Below, piece by piece: positions 12,396-23,822 of a stretch of DNA of 64,000 nt; position 1 is the stretch's first letter; each line of letters starts with the position of its first letter. The stretch is from positions 22,036,329 to 22,100,328 of the forward strand of contig OZ022355.1 of NCBI GenBank assembly GCA_963989245.1, in the 5' to 3' direction. Origin of the DNA: Nansenia antarctica. Its lineage: Eukaryota; Chordata; Actinopteri; Argentiniformes; Microstomatidae. Both the position numbers and the translations under genes were made by a program. The notes beneath the pieces are model-generated. The model was given only the letters and a program-made list of their open reading frames with translations, did not search any database and was not told the DNA's origin.

Positions 12396-13309
12396 GACTT
12401 TCACTCTGTGTACCTGTACGTTGTGAGTGTGTGACTCGGGAGTGAGATGGCAGCCAGGATGCAACATGACAGGCAGAACATCATACTTAGCAATAGTCCC
12501 ACTAAGGAAGACATGTACCTCTGTAGTATGACTATATTCTGTACACTGTTTGAACTGAAGGCATGTTTATAAATATATATGTTATCTTCAAAAAGCATTA
12601 CATGAGACACGTGCAGATCTAAGTTATGGGAATCCACTTTGTTGCTGTCTGAGAGGGAAAGATTGCGTGTGTCTGTGTGTGTGTGTGCATGTGTGCGTGT
12701 GTGCGTGTGCGTGTGAGTGTGTCAGTCGGCTACTATTCAAGATACTCCCAATTTGAATGCAGGATCTAATGCCTCTGTAATGCAAATGCAATCGTATTTT
12801 TAGTTGATATTTCAAAATACAATAAGTAATACTATAATATATAGTGGCATAATATGTAGTGGCATTATGTATATATATATATAGTTCATGACTAACTAAA
12901 ATAGCTATTTGAGAAGAAAATGCTCTTGACGACACTCATGAAGACGATGTCAACGATTTCCATTCATTTCCATTCCCTTCAGCGAGACTGCTTCACTTCA
13001 CTTGGAATTCCAACCTCTCTGCCCCAAGGTTTTAAAAAAAGCTTTTTGTCATGTTAGCGGTTTCCAGGTACGTGTTTAACGTGAATGGAAGCTAATGAAA
13101 CATGATGGGCATGATGGACACCAATATTTGAAGTCTGTTAACTTTACTGTATATATCTCAATATATGTTGATCTATATTGTTGAAATGACTGAACAGTTG
13201 AATGACAAAAAAATCGGATTGAAATGGGCAACTGACCCAGGAAGAACGGGAAGAAAGCAGGAAGCGTAACAATACTTATCTAAATAATAAATCAGCAATA
13301 GAAGCTTCT
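12396..13309. other. No recognisable gene; small (GT)n at 12668-12722
   Basis: AT-rich, with a short GT microsatellite and a TA run near 12872-12883. The transition into the L2 relic is not sharply defined. Confidence 0.5.
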
Positions 13310-13995
13310 CTGTCAATATCCCTAACTCTTCCTCTCCCCCAGCCAGTCTCTCATGTGGGGTCCCACAGGGTTCCATCCTAGGTACCATCCTGTTCTCCAT
13401 CTACATGCTTCCCCTTGGTCAAATTATCCAAAAGTACAACATTTATTTCCATTGCTATGCAGACAACACACAGCTTTATCTCCCCCTGAAACAAAACGAC
13501 CACTGCAACCATGGACTGCCTTGAGGACATCAAGTGTTGGATGGCACAGAACTTTCTACAGCTGAATGAAAGCAAATCTGAAGTGGTGGTCCTATTCGGC
13601 TCCCCTGACTCCACCAATATGATCACCAACAGCCTAGGCAATCTGGCCCTTCTTGTCAAACCCCCATGTCAAAAACCTTGGTGTGACATTCGACCCCGCC
13701 TTTAAGTTTGACAAGCAGGTTAATACAGTAGTGAAAGGCCATTTCTTTCAGCTACGGACAATTGCAAAAATCAAGCCCTTTCTGTCATTCAAAGACCTTG
13801 AGAAGGTCTTCATAACCTCATGACTAGACAACTGCAACTCCCTTTATACATTAGTTAGTCAGTCGTCCCTGTCCTGCCTGCCAGGCTCCTGACAGGTACC
13901 CAGAAGAGAGACCATATTAACCCAATTCTGGCCTCTCTCCATTGACTTCCAGTGTGGTTCAGGGTTGACTTCAATGTCCTCCTGTTTGTTTAACG
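13310..13995 (+). pseudogene. L2-type LINE reverse transcriptase relic
   Basis: The plus strand carries, in order, CGVPQGSILGTILFSIYMLP (13358-13415; RT palm/fingers motif), CYADNTQLYLPL (13455-13490; the catalytic YADD box with the second Asp changed to Asn), then DCLEDIKCWMAQNFLQLNES in a new frame from about 13511, and a later LGVTFDPAFKFDKQVN-like segment followed by LHWLPVWFRVDF near 13940. Several frameshifts and stops, the altered catalytic box and the missing 5' and 3' ends make it non-functional. Intact relatives copy themselves by target-primed reverse transcription. Assignment to the L2 clade rests on motif wording and is less certain than assignment to LINE. Confidence 0.85.
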
Positions 13996-14136
13996 CTGAC
14001 TCGACTTGACATTATGACAGTCACATTCATGGGATTGATGAAACAACTGCATTACTGTAGCCACAGTCTGTTCTGCCCGCAAGGCAATACAGTAAAGTTG
14101 AAATACACTGTGGTATACAATACTATTGGGACTTAC

Positions 14137-17100
14137 CTTAGTCTGACAATAGATGCCACGGTGCTCCGACTCCGAATGGGCTGGACCCTTTGTCCAGCCT
14201 CTCTAAAGGACAAGCCATGATTGATGACATGGTCAATAACTGTTGGCTGAATTTCATTTGGAACTTGAGCTCTATTTTCTCCTCTGCGGCTCCACCACCA
14301 CGCAGGCAAACTCCTCTTCCTTGGGCCCGTCTGCCATGACCTCCTGCTCTCCTAACCTTCTCTCTGCCATGACCTCCTACTCTCCTTACCTCTCCTCTGC
14401 CATGACCTCCTGCTCTCCTTACCTTCTCTCTGCCATGACCTCCTGCTCTCCTTACCTCTCCTCTGCCATGACCTCCTGCTCTCCTTACCTCCTCTCTGCC
14501 ATGACCTCCTGCTCTCCTTACCTCTCCTCTGCCATGACCTCCTACTCTCCTTACCTTCTCTCTGCCATGACCTCCTACTCTCCTTACCTTCTCTCTGCCA
14601 TGACCTCCTACTCTCCTTACCTTCTCTCTGCCATGACCTCCTGCTCTCCTTACCTTCTCTCTGCCATGACCTCCTGCTCTCCTTACCTTCTCTCTGCCAT
14701 GACCTCCTACTCTCCTTACCTCTCCTCTGCCATGACCTCCTGCTCTCCTTACCTTCTCTCTGCCATGACCTCCTACTCTCCTTACCTTCTCTCTGCCATG
14801 ACCTCCTGCTCTCCTTACCTTCTCTCTGCCATGACCTCCTACTCTCCTTACCTTCTCTCTGCCATGACCTCCTGCTCTCCTTACCTTCTCTCTGCCATGA
14901 CCTCCTGCTCTCCTTACCTTCTCTCTGCCATGACCTCCTGCTCTCCTTACCTCTCCTCTGCCATGACCTCCTGCTCTCCTTACCTTCTCTCTGCCATGAC
15001 CTCCTGCTCTCCTTACCTTCTCTCTGCCATGACCTCCTGCTCTCCTTACCTTCTCTCTGCCACGACCTCCTGCTCTCCTTACCTCTCCTCTGCCATGACC
15101 TCCTACTCTCCTTACCTTCTCTCTGCCATGACCTCCTGCTCTCCTTACCTTCTCTCTGCCATGACCTCCTGCTCTCCTTACCTTCTCTCTGCCATGACCT
15201 CCTGCTCTCCTTACCTTCTCTCTGCCATGACCTCCTACTCTCCTTACCTTCTCTCTGCCATGACCTCCTGCTCTCCTTACCTTCTCTCTGCCATGACCTC
15301 CTACTCTCCTTACCTTCTCTCTGCCATGACCTCCTACTCTCCTTACCTTCTCTCTGCCATGACCTCCTGCTCTCCTTACCTTCTCTCTGCCATGACCTCC
15401 TGCTCTCCTTACCTTCTCTCTGCCATGACCTCCTGCTCTCCTTACCTCCTCTCTGCCATGACCTCCTGCTCTCCTTACCTTCTCTCTGCCATGACCTCCT
15501 GCTCTCCTTACCTTCTCTCTGCCATGACCTCCTGCTCTCCTTACCTTCTCTCTGCCATGACCTCCTACTCTCCTTACCTTCTCTCTGCCATGACCTCCTA
15601 CTCTCCTTACCTCTCCTCTGCCATGACCTCCTGCTCTCCTTACCTTCTCTCTGCCATGACCTCCTACTCTCCTTACCTTCTCTCTGCCATGACCTCCTAC
15701 TCTCCTTACCTTCTCTCTGCCATGACCTCCTGCTCTCCTTACCTTCTCTCTGTCATGACCTCCTACTCTCCTTACCTTCTCTCTGCCATGACCTCCTGCT
15801 CTCCTTACCTTCTCTCTGCCATGACCTCCTGCTCTCCTTACCTTCTCTCTGCCATGACCTCCTACTCTCCTTACCTTCTCTCTGCCATGACCTCCTACTC
15901 TCCTTACCTTCTCTCTGCCATGACCTCCTACTCTCCTTACCTTCTCTCAGCCATGACCTCCTGCTCTCCTTACCTTCTCTCTGCCATGACCTCCTGCTCT
16001 CCTTACCTTCTCTCTGCCATGACCTCCTACTCTCCTTACCTTCTCTCTGCCATGACCTCCTGCTCTCCTTACCTTCTCTCTGCCATGACCTCCTACTCTC
16101 CTTACCTTCTCTCTGCCATGACCTCCTGCTCTCCTTACCTCTCCTCTGCCATGACCTCCTACTCTCCTTACCTCTCCTCTGCCATGACCTCCTACTCTCC
16201 TTACCTTCTCTCTGCCATGACCTCCTACTCTCCTTACCTCCTCTCTGCCATGACCTCCTACTCTCCTTACCTCTCCTCTGCCATGACCTCCTACTCTCCT
16301 TACCTTCTCTCTGCCATGACCTCCTGCTCTCCTTACCTCTCCTCTGCCATGACCTCCTGCTCTCCTTACCTTCTCTCTGCCATGACCTCCTACTCTCCTT
16401 ACCTTCTCTCTGCCATGACCTCCTGCTCTCCTTACCTTCTCTCTGCCATGACCTCCTACTCTCCTTACCTCTCCTCTGCCATGACCTCCTGCTCTCCTTA
16501 CCTCTCCTCTGCCATGACCTCCTACTCTCCTTACCTTCTCTCTGCCATGACCTCCTACTCTCCTTACCTCTCCTCTGCCATGACCTCCTGCTCTCCTTAC
16601 CTTCTCTCTGCCATGACCTCCTGCTCTCCTTACCTCCTCTCTGCCATGACCTCCTACTCTCCTTACCTTCTCTCTGCCATGACCTCCTGCTCTCCTTACC
16701 TCTCCTCTGCCATGACCTCCTACTCTCCTTACCTTCTCTCTGCCATGACCTCCTGCTCTCCTTACCTTCTCTCTGCCATGACCTCCTACTCTCCTTACCT
16801 TCTCTCTGCCATGACCTCCTACTCTCCTTACCTCTCCTCTGCCATGACCTCCTGCTCTCCTTACCTTCTCTCTGCCATGACCTCCTACTCTCCTTACCTT
16901 CTCTCTGCCATGACCTCCTGCTCTCCTTACCTTCTCTCTGCCATGACCTCCTACTCTCCTTACCTTCTCTCTGCCATGACCTCCTGCTCTCCTTACCTCC
17001 TCTCTGCCATGACCTCCTGCTCTCCTTACCTTCTCTCTGCCATGACCTCCTGCTCTCCTTACCTTCTCTCTGCCATGACCTCCTGCTCTCCTTACCTTCT

Positions 17101-20100
17101 CTCTGCCATGACCTCCTGCTCTCCTTACCTTCTCTCTGCCATGACCTCCTGCTCTCCTTACCTTCTCTCTGCCATGACCTCCTGCTCTCCTAACCTTCTC
17201 TCTGCCATGACCTCCTGCTCTCCTTACCTTCTCTCTGCCATGACCTCCTACTCTCCTTACCTTCTCTCTGCCATGACCTCCTGCTCTCCTAACCTTCTCT
17301 CTGCCATGACCTCCTGCTCTCCTTACCTTCTCTCTGCCATGACCTCCTGCTCTCCTAACCTTCTCTCTGCCATGACCTCCTGCTCTCCTTACCTCTCCTC
17401 TGCCATGACCTCCTGCTCTCCTTACCTCTCCTCTGCCATGACCTCCTACTCTCCTTACCTTCTCTCTGCCATGACCTCCTGCTCTCCTTACCTTCTCTCT
17501 GCCATGACCTCCTACTCTCCTTACCTTCTCTCTGCCATGACCTCCTACTCTCCTTACCTCTCCTCTGCCATGACCTCCTGCTCTCCTTACCTTCTCTCTG
17601 CCATGACCTCCTACTCTCCTTACCTTCTCTCTGCCATGACCTCCTACTCTCCTTACCTCTCCTCTGCCATGACCTCCTGCTCTCCTTACCTTCTCTCTGC
17701 CATGACCTCCTACTCTCCTTACCTCTCCTCTGCCATGACCTCCTGCTCTCCTTACCTCTCCTCTGCCATGACCTCCTGCTCTCCTTACCTTCTCTCTGCC
17801 ATGACCTCCTACTCTCCTTACCTCTCCTCTGCCATGACCTCCTACTCTCCTTACCTCTCCTCTGCCATGACCTCCTGCTCTCCTTACCTTCTCTCTGCCA
17901 TGACCTCCTGCTCTCCTTACCTTCTCTCTGCCATGACCTCCTGCTCTCCTAACCTTCTCTCTGCCATGACCTCCTGCTCTCCTTACCTTCTCTCTGCCAT
18001 GACCTCCTACTCTCCTTACCTTCTCTCTGCCATGACCTCCTGCTCTCCTTACCTTCTCTCTGCCATGACCTCCTACTCTCCTTACCTCCTCTCTGCCATG
18101 ACCTCCTACTCTCCTTACCTTCTCTCTGCCATGACCTCCTACTCTCCTTACCTTCTCTCTGCCATGACCTCCTGCTCTCCTTACCTCTCCTCTGCCATGA
18201 CCTCCTTCTCTCTGCCATGACCTCCTGCTCTCCTTACCTTCTCTCTGCCATGACCTCCTGCTCTCCTTACCTTCTCTCTGCCATGACCTCCTGCTCTCCT
18301 TACCTTCTCTCTGCCATGACCTCCTACTCTCCTTACCTCCTCTCTGCCATGACCTCCTGCTCTCCTTACCTTCTCTCTGCCATGACCTCCTGCTCTCCTT
18401 ACCTTCTCTCTGCCATGACCTCCTGCTCTCCTTACCTCTCCTCTGCCATGACCTCCTACTCTCCTTACCTTCTCTCTGCCATGACCTCTAACCCTCCTTA
18501 CCTCCTCTCTGCCATGACCTCCTGCTCTCCTTACCTTCTCTCTGCCATGACCTCCTGCTCTCCTTACCTTCTCTCTGCCATGACCTCCTGCTCTCCTTAC
18601 CTCCTCTCTGCCATGACCTCCTGCTCTCCTTACCTTCTCTCTGCCATGACCTCCTGCTCTCCTTACCTTCTCTCTGCCATGACCTCCTACTCTCCTTACC
18701 TTCTCTCTGCCATGACCTCCTGCTCTCCTTACCTCCTCTCTGCCATGACCTCCTGCTCTCCTTACCTTCTCTCTGCCATGACCTCCTGCTCTCCTTACCT
18801 CTCCTCTGCCATGACCTCCTGCTCTCCTTACCTCTCCTCTGCCATGACCTCCTGCTCTCCTTACCTTCTCTCTGCCATGACCTCCTGCTCTCCTTACCTT
18901 CTCTCTGCCATGACCTCCTGCTCTCCTTACCTCCTCTCTGCCATGACCTCCTACTCTCCTTACCTTCTCTCTGCCATGACCTCCTGCTCTCCTTACCTCT
19001 CCTCTGCCATGACCTCCTACTCTCCTTACCTTCTCTCTGCCATGACCTCCTGCTCTCCTTACCTCTCCTCTGCCATGACCTCCTACTCTCCTTACCTTCT
19101 CTCTGCCATGACCTCCTGCTCTCCTTACCTTCTCTCTGCCATGACCTCCTACTCTCCTTACCTCTCCTCTGCCATGACCTCCTGCTCTCCTTACCTTCTC
19201 TCTGCCATGACCTCCTACTCTCCTTACCTTCTCTCTGCCATGACCTCCTGCTCTCCTTACCTCCTCTCTGCCATGACCTCCTACTCTCCTTACCTCTCCT
19301 CTGCCATGACCTCCTGCTCTCCTTACCTCTCCTCTGCCATGACCTCCTACTCTCCTTACCTTCTCTCTGCCATGACCTCCTGCTCTCCTTACCTTCTCTC
19401 TGCCATGACCTCCTACTCTCCTTACCTTCTCTCTGCCATGACCTCCTGCTCTCCTTACCTCTCCTCTGCCATGACCTCCTACTCTCCTTACCTCTCCTCT
19501 GCCATGACCTCCTACTCTCCTTACCTCTGCTCTGCCATGACCTCCTGCTCTCCTTACCTCTCCTCTGCCATGACCTCCTGCTCTCCTTACCTTCTCTCTG
19601 CCATGACCTCCTGCTCTCCTTACCTTCTCTCTGCCATGACCTCCTACTCTCCTTACCTCTCCTCTGCCATGACCTCCTACTCTCCTTACCTTCTCTCTGC
19701 CATGACCTCCTGCTCTCCTTACCTCTCCTCTGCCATGACCTCCTACTCTCCTTACCTCTGCTCTGCCATGACCTCCTGCTCTCCTTACCTCTCCTCTGCC
19801 ATGACCTCCTGCTCTCCTTACCTCTCCTCTGCCATGACCTCCTACTCTCCTTACCTTCTCTCTGCCATGACCTCCTACTCTCCTTACCTTCTCTCTGCCA
19901 TGACCTCCTACTCTCCTTACCTTCTCTCTGCCATGACCTCCTGCTCTCCTTACCTCTCCTCTGCCATGACCTCCTGCTCTCCTTACCTTCTCTCTGCCAT
20001 GACCTCCTACTCTCCTTACCTTCTCTCTGCCATGACCTCCTGCTCTCCTTACCTCTCCTCTGCCATGACCTCCTGCTCTCCTTACCTTCTCTCTGCCATG

Positions 20101-21495
20101 ACCTCCTACTCTCCTAACCTTCTCTCTGCCATGACCTCCTGCTCTCCTTACCTCTCCTCTGCCATGACCTCCTACTCTCCTTACCTTCTCTCTGCCATGA
20201 CCTCCTGCTCTCCTTACCTTCTCTCTGCCATGACCTCCTACTCTCCTTACCTTCTCTCTGCCATGACCTCCTACTCTCCTTACCTTCTCTCTGCCATGAC
20301 CTCCTGCTCTCCTTACCTTCTCTCTGCCATGACCTCCTGCTCTCCTTACCTTCTCTCTGCCATGACCTCCTACTCTCCTTACCTCCTCTCTGCCATGACC
20401 TCCTGCTCTCCTTACCTTCTCTCTGCCATGACCTCCTGCTCTCCTTACCTCCTCTCTGCCATGACCTCCTGCTCTCCTTACCTTCTCTCTGCCATGACCT
20501 CCTGCTCTCCTTACCTTCTCTCTGCCATGACCTCCTGCTCTCCTTACCTTCTCTCTGCCATGACCTCCTGCTCTCCTTACCTTCTCTCTGCCATGACCTC
20601 CTACTCTCCTTACCTTCTCTCTGCCATGACCTCCTACTCTCCTTACCTTCTCTCTGCCATGACCTCCTGCTCTCCTTACCTTCTCTCTGCCATGACCTCC
20701 TGCTCTCCTTACCTTCTCTCTGCCATGACCTCCTGCTCTCCTTACCTTCTCTCTGCCATGACCTCCTACTCTCCTTACCTTCTCTCTGCCATGACCTCCT
20801 ACTCTCCTTACCTTCTCTCTGCCATGACCTCCTGCTCTCCTTACCTTCTCTCTGCCATGACCTCCTACTCTCCTTACCTTCTCTCTGCCATGACCTCCTA
20901 CTCTCCTTACCTTCTCTCTGCCATGACCTCCTGCTCTCCTTACCTTCTCTCTGCCATGACCTCCTGCTCTCCTTACCTCTCCTCTGCCATGACCTCCTGC
21001 TCTCCTTACCTTCTCTCTGCCATGACCTCCTACTCTCCTTACCTTCTCTCTGCCATGACCTCCTACTCTCCTTACCTTCTCTCTGCCATGACCTCCTGCT
21101 CTCCTTACCTTCTCTCTGCCATGACCTCCTACTCTCCTTACCTTCTCTCTGCCATGACCTCCTGCTCTCCTTACCTTCTCTCTGCCATGACCTCCTACTC
21201 TCCTTACCTTCTCTCTGCCATGACCTCCTGCTCTCCTTACCTTCTCTCTGCCATGACCTCCTGCTCTCCTTACCTCTCCTCTGCCATGACCTCCTACTCT
21301 CCTTACCTCTCCTCTGCCATGACCTCCTGCTCTCCTTACCTTCTCTCTGCCATGACCTCCTGCTCTCCTTACCTTCTCTCTGCCATGACCTCCTGCTCTC
21401 CTTACCTTCTCTCTGCCATGACCTCTAACCCTCCTTACCTTCTCTCTGCCATGACCTCCTACTCTCCTTACGTGCCTTTGTCCTCTTTGATCCAT
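14137..21495 (-). pseudogene. Transposase first exon with its Gly/Arg-rich N-terminus amplified into a minisatellite
   Basis: Minus strand. An ATG at 21495 opens MDQRGQRHVRRVGG and runs straight into 11-residue repeats of the type HGREKVRRAGG encoded by the 33-bp units. After the array the frame continues HGRRAQGRGVCLRGG (about 14336-14294). A single frameshift then leads to NRAQVPNEIQPTVIDHVINH and REAGQRVQP...STVASIVRLR (14137-14255), a helix-turn-helix of the IS630/Tc1-like transposases common in fish. The last codons are followed by AAG|GTAAGT (donor at 14131-14136), so this could have been an exon end. Two lesions break the frame: the 20-bp short unit at 18197-18216 and the linker shift near 14290. 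The unit variants I saw all keep this frame open. Intact relatives have a short Gly/Arg-rich leader here, so I infer that this leader seeded the array. Confidence 0.72.
14336..21471. repeat. 33-bp minisatellite, about 216 copies (7.1 kb)
   Basis: Unit ATGACCTCCTGCTCTCC + TTACCTTCTCTCTGCC. Counting from unit starts: 14336-18196 is exactly 117 units, then one 20-bp unit (18197-18216), then 98 full units from 18217 to 21450 and a partial last unit ending at 21471. Variation is confined to few sites: TGC/TAC at codon 4, CTTCTCTCT / CTCTCCTCT / CTCCTCTCT at the end, occasional CCTAAC, and rare singletons (TGTCATG at about 15750, CACGACC at 15061, CTCTGCTCT at 19525 and 19756, CTAACCCTCC at 18488 and 21424). 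Two plus-strand frames and two minus-strand frames stay open for kilobases because 33 is divisible by three. The plus-strand Met-Thr-Ser-Cys-Ser-Pro frame has no independent support. Confidence 0.98.
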
Positions 21496-21835
21496 GCTTG
21501 CCAATAGCAACACAGAGGTGGACTTTTTTTTAGATGAATAAGGACAGTTTCCTGATTGAAGAGTTGTGCAAAGGAGTTTCACACAGGTGCATTATAGATT
21601 CATAATTCTGCAAGTAATTTTTATCAGCTGTGAATAGGTGTTTTCCTTTTCTTTTTTCTTTTTTTTAACACAGTTAAACCAATAGAGTTTTGCGTCTTTC
21701 TATGAGATCTGTGTTAACTATTTTGAAAAAGGGCGTGAACCCGTGTGTGAAACCGATGAAATATTGTTAACACATTTGCAAGAGACTTCCGCTGTGCTAA
21801 GAAGGAGATGATGAAGTGGATCCCAGTTGTATTAA

Positions 21836-21862
21836 ATGTGTCTTAGCAATCGAGAAAAACTA
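21836..21862 (-). mobile_element. Terminal inverted repeat end of the transposase-bearing element
   Basis: Read inward on the minus strand this end is TAGTTTTTCTCGATTGCTAA + GACACA. It matches the terminal repeat of the element at 55311-56415 (CAGTTTTTCTCAATTGCTAA + AACACA) with three transitions. A TA follows at 21863-21864, the expected Tc1-type duplication. The transposase ATG lies 367 bp inside this end. The partner end was not found near 10-14 kb. Confidence 0.72.
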
Positions 21863-21864
21863 TA

Positions 21865-21997
21865 AATAATGAAGTCAAATGTAACAGTTAATTAAGTAAA
21901 GCCTGTGTGTTTGGGGGAAGGGCTTTGTTTTGCCTTATTTCTTGTATTTAACAAGTGAAAACCTGATGCATTAGAACGTGAGCCTATGCTTTAGAAG
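21865..21997. other. No recognisable feature
   Basis: Short AT-rich spacer between the element end and the AAGGC array. Confidence 0.5.
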
Positions 21998-22470
21998 CTG
22001 CAAGGCAAGGCAAGGCAAGGCAAGGCAAGGCAAGGCAAGGCAAGGCAAGGCAAGGCAAGGCAAGGCAAGGCAAGGCAAGGCAAGGCAAGGCAAGGCAAGG
22101 CAAGTTTATTTGTGTTGTTCTCGGGAACATGACGTCATGGTAGCTATGTCCGCCCACTGCCGACATATTCTTTGGTACATAATTTTGTATTCGTTATTTT
22201 CGTTATTTGGTATATCATGTTGTTATAATTTTCGTTAGCTGGAAGCATGACGTACAGAAACTGTAAACAGCTCTATAATGTAAACGGTTGGGAGAGCAAA
22301 GAACATGGCGGCTGTATCCCACAATGCAGCGTCATGACGTTGATTCCCAAGCTTAATAGCACATCTCATACAACAGGGGCAATTCAAAGTGATTTACATA
22401 TAACATTAAAATAAATACTGAAAAGGAAGGATAGTAATATATATATATTTTTATAAAAATAAATCAAAAT
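21998..22470 (-). mobile_element. LINE 3' end, inverted, with long (GCCTT)n tail and an internal insertion
   Basis: On the minus strand this is ...CACTTTGAATTGCCCCTGTTGTATGAG...AAATAAACTTGCC followed by about 21 GCCTT units (22000-22104), a LINE 3' end with an unusually long pentanucleotide tail. Comparison with the uninterrupted copy at 24158-24247 shows that 22114-22354 is an inserted block. No coding part is recognised. Confidence 0.75.
22114..22354. mobile_element. MITE-like insertion in the LINE 3' end
   Basis: About 240 bp interrupts a sequence that is continuous in the copy at 24.16 kb. Its ends form an imperfect inverted repeat (TCGGGAACATGACGTCATG at the left against TTGGGAATCAACGTCATGAC read inward from the right). 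A target duplication is not clear, so the superfamily is unassigned. Confidence 0.55.
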
Positions 22471-22560
22471 GGCAGGAATAGATACATATAGATAGAAACA
22501 TCCCCTTGGTGCAACGAGGTTCCAATCCCCTAAAACGCAATTTAGGTTCCACTGCCTTAA

Positions 22561-22759
22561 CACTAGAACAGCCATGTAAAGAAAGAAAATATCTTTGATG
22601 TTTTTTCTGTGTAGGAAGCAGGCTAGTTTACAAGCTGCCAATTAGTGGTCGTTGTGTGTAAATAGCAGCTTGAGCATTGTAAAGAGGGTTAGGGTTAGGT
22701 TTAGGGTTTGGGTTAGGGCGGCTCTTTTAGTAGGTAAAAAAGGCACAGATGTTCTAGTG
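22561..22759. mobile_element. 199-bp MITE with TTAA duplication and internal telomere-like repeat
   Basis: The ends read CACTAGAACAGCCATG (left) and CACTAGAACATCTGTG (right, inward). TTAA flanks both sides (22557-22560, 22760-22763). TTAA targets are used by piggyBac and Kolobok elements. A related copy without telomere-like repeats lies at 40701-40842. Confidence 0.8.
22686..22718. repeat. Short telomere-like (TTAGGG)n
   Basis: About five TTAGGG/TTTAGGG units inside the MITE. Too short to be a chromosome end. Confidence 0.85.
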
Positions 22760-22763
22760 TTAA

Positions 22764-23303
22764 TAAAATATGGTCTTAATCCATAATAGTGCTTTGTCAC
22801 TTTCTCTTGGTCATTGAACGGTTGACTGACAGAAACACATTTCTTCGGAATGGATTTGTACAAATCTGCTATCGAGCATTTCCTACCGTTACAATTGACA
22901 TGGTTGAGGATTTCATATGACAGGCACAAACCCCCTGCATTAACCCACCTAAATGCTTCATTTGGTTTCCAGTCGTTTTAGTATAAAGATTAGTTGGTAA
23001 TTAATAGACCTAATGAAGTGTGACAGAGAGAGATTAGAAATCCACCTCCCACGTTTCTCAGAACCGGAGACGCAATCATTTAATTCAGAATTCCTGAGTA
23101 TGCGATGAATTTGAGTGAAAGCACATTTGAATAGAATATTAACTTAAAATCTTATTAGTGTTAAAATGTCATTGCTTTGGAATTAAATGCCTATTCTTTT
23201 TAGTTTGATTTCATGCTAGATTTACTGGAGTCTCATGAAAGTGTTAAAAGGTCCAGTGTATTGCAGTGCTGGTTCCTATCCTCAAGGGCCCGTGTATTAG
23301 TAT
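22764..23303. other. No recognisable gene
   Basis: AT-rich unique-looking sequence without motifs. Confidence 0.5.
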
Positions 23304-23352
23304 GCTCTCTCTCTTTCTCTGTCTGTCTCTCTCTCTCTCTCTCTGTGTCTCC

Positions 23353-23411
<59 letters not shown>

Positions 23412-23498
23412 CCGCTCTCTTTCCCTCTCTCTGTCTGTGTCTCTCCTTCTCTCTCTCTCTGTGTCTGTCTGTCTATCTGTCTGTGTCTGTCTGCCTGC

Positions 23499-23533
<35 letters not shown>

Positions 23534-23781
23534 CCGCTCTCTTTCCCTCTCTCTGTCTGTGTCTCTCCTTCTCTCTCTCTGTGTCTGTCTGTCTATCTGT
23601 CTGTGTCTGTCTGCCTGCCTCTCTCTCTCTCTCTCTCTGTCTCTCTCCCGCTCTCTTTCCCTCTCTCTGTCTGTGTCTCTCCTTCTCTCTCTCTGTGTCT
23701 GTCTGTCTATCTGTCTGTGTCTGTCTGCCTGCCTCTCTCTCTCTCTCTTTCTGTCTGTCTGTCTCCCTCCCTCCCGCTCTT

Positions 23782-23822
<41 letters not shown>

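Noticed and set aside
14336..21471. CRISPR array
   Set aside because: Units are contiguous with no unique spacers, and the context is vertebrate-type nuclear DNA.
14243..21507. Two giant plus-strand open frames (1325 and 1096 residues of an 11-residue Met-Thr-Ser-Cys-Ser-Pro repeat)
   Set aside because: They exist only because the 33-bp unit length is divisible by three. The flanks on the plus strand show no coding signature, whereas the minus-strand frame connects to transposase sequence at both ends.
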